From an uncultured Clostridia bacterium (lineage in GTDB: Bacteria; Bacillota; Clostridia; Oscillospirales; Acutalibacteraceae): a stretch of 9,455 nucleotides of DNA. Below, piece after piece: positions 5,870 through 9,455 of the stretch; the first letter of the stretch is position 1, and every line of letters starts with the position of its first letter. Under the pieces are notes generated by a model. The model was given only the letters and a program-made list of their open reading frames with translations. It was not told the origin of the DNA and searched no databases. The DNA is taken from NCBI GenBank assembly GCA_944381295.1, contig CALWKP010000029.1, positions 1 to 9,455 on the forward strand, in the 5' to 3' direction. The position numbers and the translations under genes are program-made.

Positions 5870-5898
5870 TTGTTTCTCTTTCCCAGTAGGTGTATAGT
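5870..5898 (+). promoter_or_regulatory. Probable trkA-trkH promoter
   Basis: TTGTTT (5870-5875) and TATAGT (5893-5898) are 17 bp apart, 44 bp before the trkA start. The -10 differs from consensus at one base and the -35 keeps the TTG. No riboswitch or clear leader hairpin lies between it and the gene. Confidence 0.55.
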
Positions 5899-5941
5899 GG
5901 AGATAGAAATCATTCTTTCGTGATGTTAAGTGAGGGAGTTT

Positions 5942-7300
5942 ATGAAAATATTGATTGCCGGCGACGGCAAGGTAGGAATGGCCTTGACCCATGAACTTGT
6001 ACGGGAAGGCCACGATGTCACGGTTATTGATTCCAATATGAATGCTTTGCGTATGGATTTAGGCCGGTATGATGTCATGACAGTCAACGGAAATGCTGCC
6101 GCCCTGAATACTTTGCGGGAAGCTGGTGTGGAACAATCTGAACTCTTGATCGCCGCAACCAGTGCAGATGAAACGAATATTCTATGTTGTCTTACCGCCA
6201 GATCTTTAAATAAAAATCTGCATACCATCGCCAGGGTACGCAATCCAGAATATACCGAACAGTTATTCACCATGCGGGAATATCTGGGTCTTTCGTTGTC
6301 CATTAATCCCGAATTCAGTGCCGCGCGGGAAATTTTTCGGCTTCTCCAGTTTCCGGGATTTCTTCGCAGAGAAACTTTTGCGAAAGGACGCGTAGAAATT
6401 GTAGAACTCAAGATTCCCGAAGGAGCCAGCTTACAGAATGTAGCTTTAAATAACCTGTACAAAATTGCTGGTGTAAAAGTTCTGGTATGTGCCGTATCCC
6501 GTCAGGGAAAGGTGGAGATCCCAAACGGAAGTTATGTGCTGCGTGCAGGGGACCATGTTTATGTGACCGCACGAGCTATCAATCTTGCACAGCTGATTAA
6601 GAATCTCAAGATTGAGACCCAGAAAATCCGACATGTCATCCTGGTGGGAGGAGGAAGGATCAGTTATTATCTGGCGGAGCTCCTGTTGGGCACTGGTGTC
6701 CGCGTCAAAATTATTGAAAAAGATCCTGATCGTGCTGCCAGGCTTGCGGAACTTCTTCCAAAAGCCTCTATCGTTTTGGGAGACGGTTCCATGCAATCCC
6801 TTTTGGAAAGCGAAGGTGTTTATGGTGCTGACGCCTTAGTCACGCTCACTGGTATGGACGAAGAAAACATTGTCATTTCCATGTTTGCTCATACTGTTGG
6901 CGTCCGCAAGGTCATCACCAAAGTTAACCGGCAAGAATTTAGTTATATTTTCAACGACATGATTGGCAGCGTAGTCAGTCCGAAAGAATTATGCAGTTCT
7001 GAAATTGTGCGGTATGTGCGCGCCATGCAGAAACAAACCGGACAGGTCATCACCCTGCACCGGATTGCCAATGAAGGTGCCGAAGCTCTTGAGTTTAATG
7101 TAGACGATGAGGTGCAGTGGTGTAATACCCCGCTGAAAGATGTCCCGCTGAAGCAAGGCGTCCTGATCTCCTGCATTACCCACAAAGGGAAAACCGTGAT
7201 TCCGGATGGTTCTTCTGTTTTTCAGAAAGGGGATACCGTAATCGCCGTTGTCACAAGTGGACGGGTCATCCAACAAATGAACGATATTTTTGAGGAGTAA
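5942..7300 (+). CDS. trkA: Trk potassium uptake regulatory subunit TrkA
   Basis: TrkA is the cytoplasmic nucleotide-binding ring that gates the TrkH potassium channel subunit. The 452-residue protein has the full double arrangement: RCK-N (residues 1 to about 125; MKILIAGDGKVGMALTHEL with GxGxxG, and acidic Asp30 ending strand 2 in VTVIDSN), TrkA-C (about 145-225), a second RCK-N (about 230-350; HVILVGGGRISYYLAELL) and a second TrkA-C (about 365-452). In the second Rossmann loop the third glycine position is Ser (GGGRIS), which may weaken or change nucleotide binding there. The ATG at 5942 is chosen because GAGG lies 6 nt upstream and the protein then starts at the first beta strand; a GTG at 5930 would add four residues. 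It lies 12 nt before trkH, and the two form one operon. Confidence 0.95.
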   Translation: MKILIAGDGKVGMALTHELVREGHDVTVIDSNMNALRMDLGRYDVMTVNGNAAALNTLREAGVEQSELLIAATSADETNILCCLTARSLNKNLHTIARVRNPEYTEQLFTMREYLGLSLSINPEFSAAREIFRLLQFPGFLRRETFAKGRVEIVELKIPEGASLQNVALNNLYKIAGVKVLVCAVSRQGKVEIPNGSYVLRAGDHVYVTARAINLAQLIKNLKIETQKIRHVILVGGGRISYYLAELLLGTGVRVKIIEKDPDRAARLAELLPKASIVLGDGSMQSLLESEGVYGADALVTLTGMDEENIVISMFAHTVGVRKVITKVNRQEFSYIFNDMIGSVVSPKELCSSEIVRYVRAMQKQTGQVITLHRIANEGAEALEFNVDDEVQWCNTPLKDVPLKQGVLISCITHKGKTVIPDGSSVFQKGDTVIAVVTSGRVIQQMNDIFEE

Positions 7301-7312
7301 GGATCTCTAGGT

Positions 7313-8767
7313 ATGAATATCAAGATCATTAGCCGCACCATCAGCAGCATTCTATTTCTGGAAGCTATCATGATGTTACCTTCGCTGATTTGGTGTTTTA
7401 TCGACCGTGAATGGGATGTTATTGCAAGTTTCGTGGTTTCTGTCTCGCTGATTTGTTTAGCTGCCCTTCTGCTGCGTCTGTTCAGCCGCCATGCAAATGA
7501 TAATTTTCAGGCCCAGGAAGGGTTCCTGACTGTGGCGTTGAGCTGGATTGTTATTTCTGCAATGGGTGCACTTCCCTTTTTTATCAGCGGTCAGATTCCT
7601 AACTATGTGGATGCTTTTTTTGAAACCGTCTCCGGATTCACTACGACAGGAGCTTCTATCCTTTCCGATGTAGAATCCATGAGCCGTGGACTTCTGTATT
7701 GGCGAAGCTTTACTCACTGGCTCGGCGGCATGGGGATTCTCGTATTTGCTTTGGCGGTCATGCCGTCGAGCAAGACCGGCAGCGGAAAACTCTATTTGAT
7801 GCAGGCAGAAAGTCCTGGCCCGAGTGTCGGGAAGCTTACCCCCCGCCTCCATACCACCGCCGGGATTTTGTATGGGATCTATGTTGTCTTGACGTTATTG
7901 TGTATCCTGTTCCTGGTAATGGGAGGGATGCCGTTTTTTGAGAGCCTCTGTACCGCTTTTGGCACCGCAGGCACCGGCGGATTTGGCGTCAAGAACGACA
8001 GCATTACGAGTTACTCCCCTTATATTCAAAACGTTTGTACCATTTTCATGCTCTTATTCGGCGTAAATTTCAACATTTATTATCTGGCCCTTCTGCGGGA
8101 AGGGAAATCGATCCTGCGCGACGAAGAACTCCGTCTCTATTTGTTTATCTTTTTATGCGCTACCGGCATTATTGCCTGGAATATCCGTTCCATGTGTCTT
8201 TCCTGGGAGGACAGTCTGCGTCACGCCGCGTTCCAGGTTTCCAGCATCATGACGACCACAGGATTTTGCACAACGGATTTCAACTTATGGCCGCCGCTTT
8301 CCAAAGCGGTGCTTTTATGCCTGATGGTCCTCGGTGCGTGCGCCGGAAGTACCGGCGGCGGAATCAAGACTGTCCGTGTCACTCTGATGTCCAAAATCCT
8401 TCGCCGTGATATTCTGAAAACTCTCAATCCTCGCAGCGTAGTATTGGTTCACATGAACGGTCGCCAAGTGGAAGAATCCGTTCTGCGTGGGGTAAGTTCC
8501 TTTATCGCTGCCTATATTATCCTCGTTGGCGGAAGTTTTCTTCTCGTATCCGCAGATGGTATCTCAATTGAAGGAAGCATGTCGGCAGTTCTGGCTTGTA
8601 TCAATAATGTTGGTCCTGGTCTTGCTGAAGTCGGACCGATGTCCAATTTTCAGGAGCTGAGTGAACCTGTCAAGCTGGTGCTGGCCGGGGATATGCTGCT
8701 CGGGCGTCTCGAAATTTTCCCGCTGCTTTCTATTTTCAGCCGTCATGCATGGAATCGCCGGATGTGA
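7313..8767 (+). CDS. trkH: Trk potassium transporter channel subunit TrkH
   Basis: TrkH (484 residues, normal length) is the membrane pore for potassium uptake, working with the TrkA ring. The four M1-P-M2 repeats each show a pore-loop filter: SGFTTTG (107-113), FGTAGTGGFG (216-225), MTTTGFCTTDF (313-323) and NNVGPGL (431-437). The first-repeat helix region GLLYWRSFTHWLGGMGILVF and the stretch GACAGSTGGGIKTVR (341-355) are typical of the family; in the third repeat this Gly-rich stretch corresponds to the intramembrane gating loop. The C-terminal LLGRLEIFPLL is also diagnostic, so the gene is complete. AAGGA lies 9 nt upstream of the ATG. The gene is 12 nt after trkA. A KtrB-type protein is less likely given the length and the two-domain TrkA partner. 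Confidence 0.95.
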   Translation: MNIKIISRTISSILFLEAIMMLPSLIWCFIDREWDVIASFVVSVSLICLAALLLRLFSRHANDNFQAQEGFLTVALSWIVISAMGALPFFISGQIPNYVDAFFETVSGFTTTGASILSDVESMSRGLLYWRSFTHWLGGMGILVFALAVMPSSKTGSGKLYLMQAESPGPSVGKLTPRLHTTAGILYGIYVVLTLLCILFLVMGGMPFFESLCTAFGTAGTGGFGVKNDSITSYSPYIQNVCTIFMLLFGVNFNIYYLALLREGKSILRDEELRLYLFIFLCATGIIAWNIRSMCLSWEDSLRHAAFQVSSIMTTTGFCTTDFNLWPPLSKAVLLCLMVLGACAGSTGGGIKTVRVTLMSKILRRDILKTLNPRSVVLVHMNGRQVEESVLRGVSSFIAAYIILVGGSFLLVSADGISIEGSMSAVLACINNVGPGLAEVGPMSNFQELSEPVKLVLAGDMLLGRLEIFPLLSIFSRHAWNRRM

Positions 8768-8849
8768 CCGGTATGTTCCCAATAGAATGACAGCGATTTC
8801 ACAAAAAGGGGCTGGTGTAAAATAGTCCCATCAAAAAATAAAGTACAGC

Positions 8850-8894
8850 AATCGTCCCCAAAGGAAGCATAGACAGCTTCTTTTGGGGACGATT
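8850..8894. repeat. Long hairpin, 19-bp stem, downstream of trkH
   Basis: Arms 8850-8868 and 8876-8894 pair over 19 bp around a 7-nt loop; the only departure is 8863/8881, a G-U pair in plus-strand RNA and an A-C mismatch in minus-strand RNA. This favours plus-strand function, about 80 bp after the trkH stop, perhaps as its 3' end. No clean T run follows directly (CTTAAGATTCTTTC), so it is not a standard intrinsic terminator. The flank 8798-8848 (GGGGCTGGTGTAAAATAG and an A-rich run) resembles insertion-sequence ends, but no transposase is present. Confidence 0.7.
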
Positions 8895-8909
8895 CTTAAG
8901 ATTCTTTCT

Positions 8910-8987
8910 GATACTTGGGGCGGGCCGCTATTGCGTTACAGCAGTCCTCTTTTTTGCAGTTTTCTCCAGGGATAACCTCCCCAAATC
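8910..8987. other. Further paired sequence between trkH and the kinase gene
   Basis: TTGGGG (8915-8920) can pair with CCCCAA (8979-8984), extended by GAT (8910-8912) with ATC (8985-8987). Inside, GCTAT (8927-8931) faces ACAGC (8938-8942); this pairs fully (with one G-U) only in minus-strand RNA. With the long hairpin next to it, the 238-bp gap 8768-9005 appears structured rather than plain spacer. No sizeable gene is seen. I cannot assign a family. Confidence 0.35.
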
Positions 8988-9005
8988 ACATCTGTTTCCT
9001 TCTAT

Positions 9006-9455
9006 TTACAAAATCACGGTGACTGTCAGGGTCCCTTCGCTGCCATACGCCGAGATTTTTCCTTTATGTGCTTCTGTGATCGCTTTCGCTACCGACAATC
9101 CGATGCCATGACCTCCGGTCTGAGAATTTCGGGACGCATCCCCACGGTAAAACCGTTCAAACAGCCGCGAAAGATCCCCTTCTGCGATATTTTCCGCTGT
9201 GTTTTTCACCGTTAGACGCAGATTTCTACCCTGCTTTTGCAGCCCGACCCAAATTTTCCCCTGTTCTCCAGAATACTTTACCGCATTGTCCAGCAAGAGC
9301 GAAACAAGCCGCCTCAGAGATCGTTCATCCCCACAATAGGTCAGGCCCGGTTCCACCTCGATGGAGAAAGTCTTCTCCTGCGTTTGCGCTACCGGAAGAA
9401 ATTCTTCTGCGGTTTCCTGTACCGCATCCGAAAGCGAAAAATCGACCCTTGTAAT
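9006..9455 (-). CDS. Sensor histidine kinase, C-terminal ATPase part only
   Basis: The visible 149 residues are the catalytic ATP-binding domain of a membrane-type two-component sensor kinase; the sensor, the dimerisation domain with the phosphorylated His, and the start lie beyond the right edge. The reading frame runs open from the window edge (ITRVDFSLSDAVQE) to the TAA at 9006-9008. The N-box LLLDNAVKYS binds ATP-magnesium, FERFYRGDASR is the F-box region, and GGHGIGLSVAKAI is the G2 box. The usual DxGxG of the G1 box is replaced by KNTAENIAEGDLSRLF, a common variant in Firmicute kinases of this type. It points towards the trk operon, end to end, with 238 bp between. The stimulus cannot be deduced; a role in potassium sensing would be speculation. 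Confidence 0.92.
   Translation of the reverse strand: MTRVDFSLSDAVQETAEEFLPVAQTQEKTFSIEVEPGLTYCGDERSLRRLVSLLLDNAVKYSGEQGKIWVGLQKQGRNLRLTVKNTAENIAEGDLSRLFERFYRGDASRNSQTGGHGIGLSVAKAITEAHKGKISAYGSEGTLTVTVIL

Noticed and set aside
5741..6013. A 90-codon minus-strand frame overlapping the trkA start
   Set aside because: It overlaps the trkA promoter and coding region and shows low-complexity, AT-driven composition with no recognisable motif.
9006..9455. KdpD potassium sensor, suggested by the nearby trk operon
   Set aside because: Only the generic ATPase domain is visible and the genes are convergent, so there is no evidence for KdpD.

Overview
The window looks like a chromosomal segment of a Gram-positive anaerobe of the class Clostridia (Bacillota), most likely a Lachnospiraceae-type gut bacterium. 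This is inferred from the family resemblance of the proteins, strong AGGAGG-type ribosome sites, consensus sigma-A promoters, and a B12-controlled cobalt-uptake/cobalamin operon that leads into tetrapyrrole genes. I cannot name the species from sequence alone.

Region 1 (1-4600, minus strand) is one cobalamin operon, read from right to left. A consensus promoter (TTGACA, 17 bp, TATAAT; 4571-4599) starts a leader of about 300 nt. The leader holds a cobalamin riboswitch (about 4385-4553) and an intrinsic terminator (4270-4301) ending about 11 nt before the first gene. The genes follow almost without gaps: cbiM, cbiN, cbiQ and cbiO (an energy-coupling-factor cobalt importer), then cbiL (corrin C20 methylation) and hemA (glutamyl-tRNA reductase, first step of tetrapyrrole synthesis), which runs off the left edge. 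The logic is that low B12 raises cobalt uptake, corrin-ring methylation and 5-aminolevulinate supply together.

Region 2 (about 4670-5940) is a patchwork between two conserved operons. From left to right it holds: a strong bidirectional hairpin terminator; a probable small structured RNA with its own extended -10 promoter (minus strand); a decayed remnant of a PutP-type sodium/proline symporter gene with a large internal deletion and a frameshift; a striking array of three perfect hairpins enclosed by a 10-bp closing stem; an 84-codon gene of unknown function with a textbook ribosome site; and an AT-rich intergenic stretch with divergent promoters.

Region 3 (5942-8767, plus strand) is a complete trkA-trkH potassium-uptake operon: a two-RCK regulatory subunit and a four-repeat channel-like subunit, 12 nt apart.

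Region 4 (8768-9455) holds a 19-bp-stem hairpin and further paired sequence of unknown nature, followed by the C-terminal ATPase part of a sensor histidine kinase on the minus strand, cut by the right edge.

I found no tRNA, rRNA, CRISPR array or intact mobile element. The least explained sequence is the hairpin array at 5276-5383, the candidate RNA at 4675-4816 and the structured intergenic stretch at 8850-8987.
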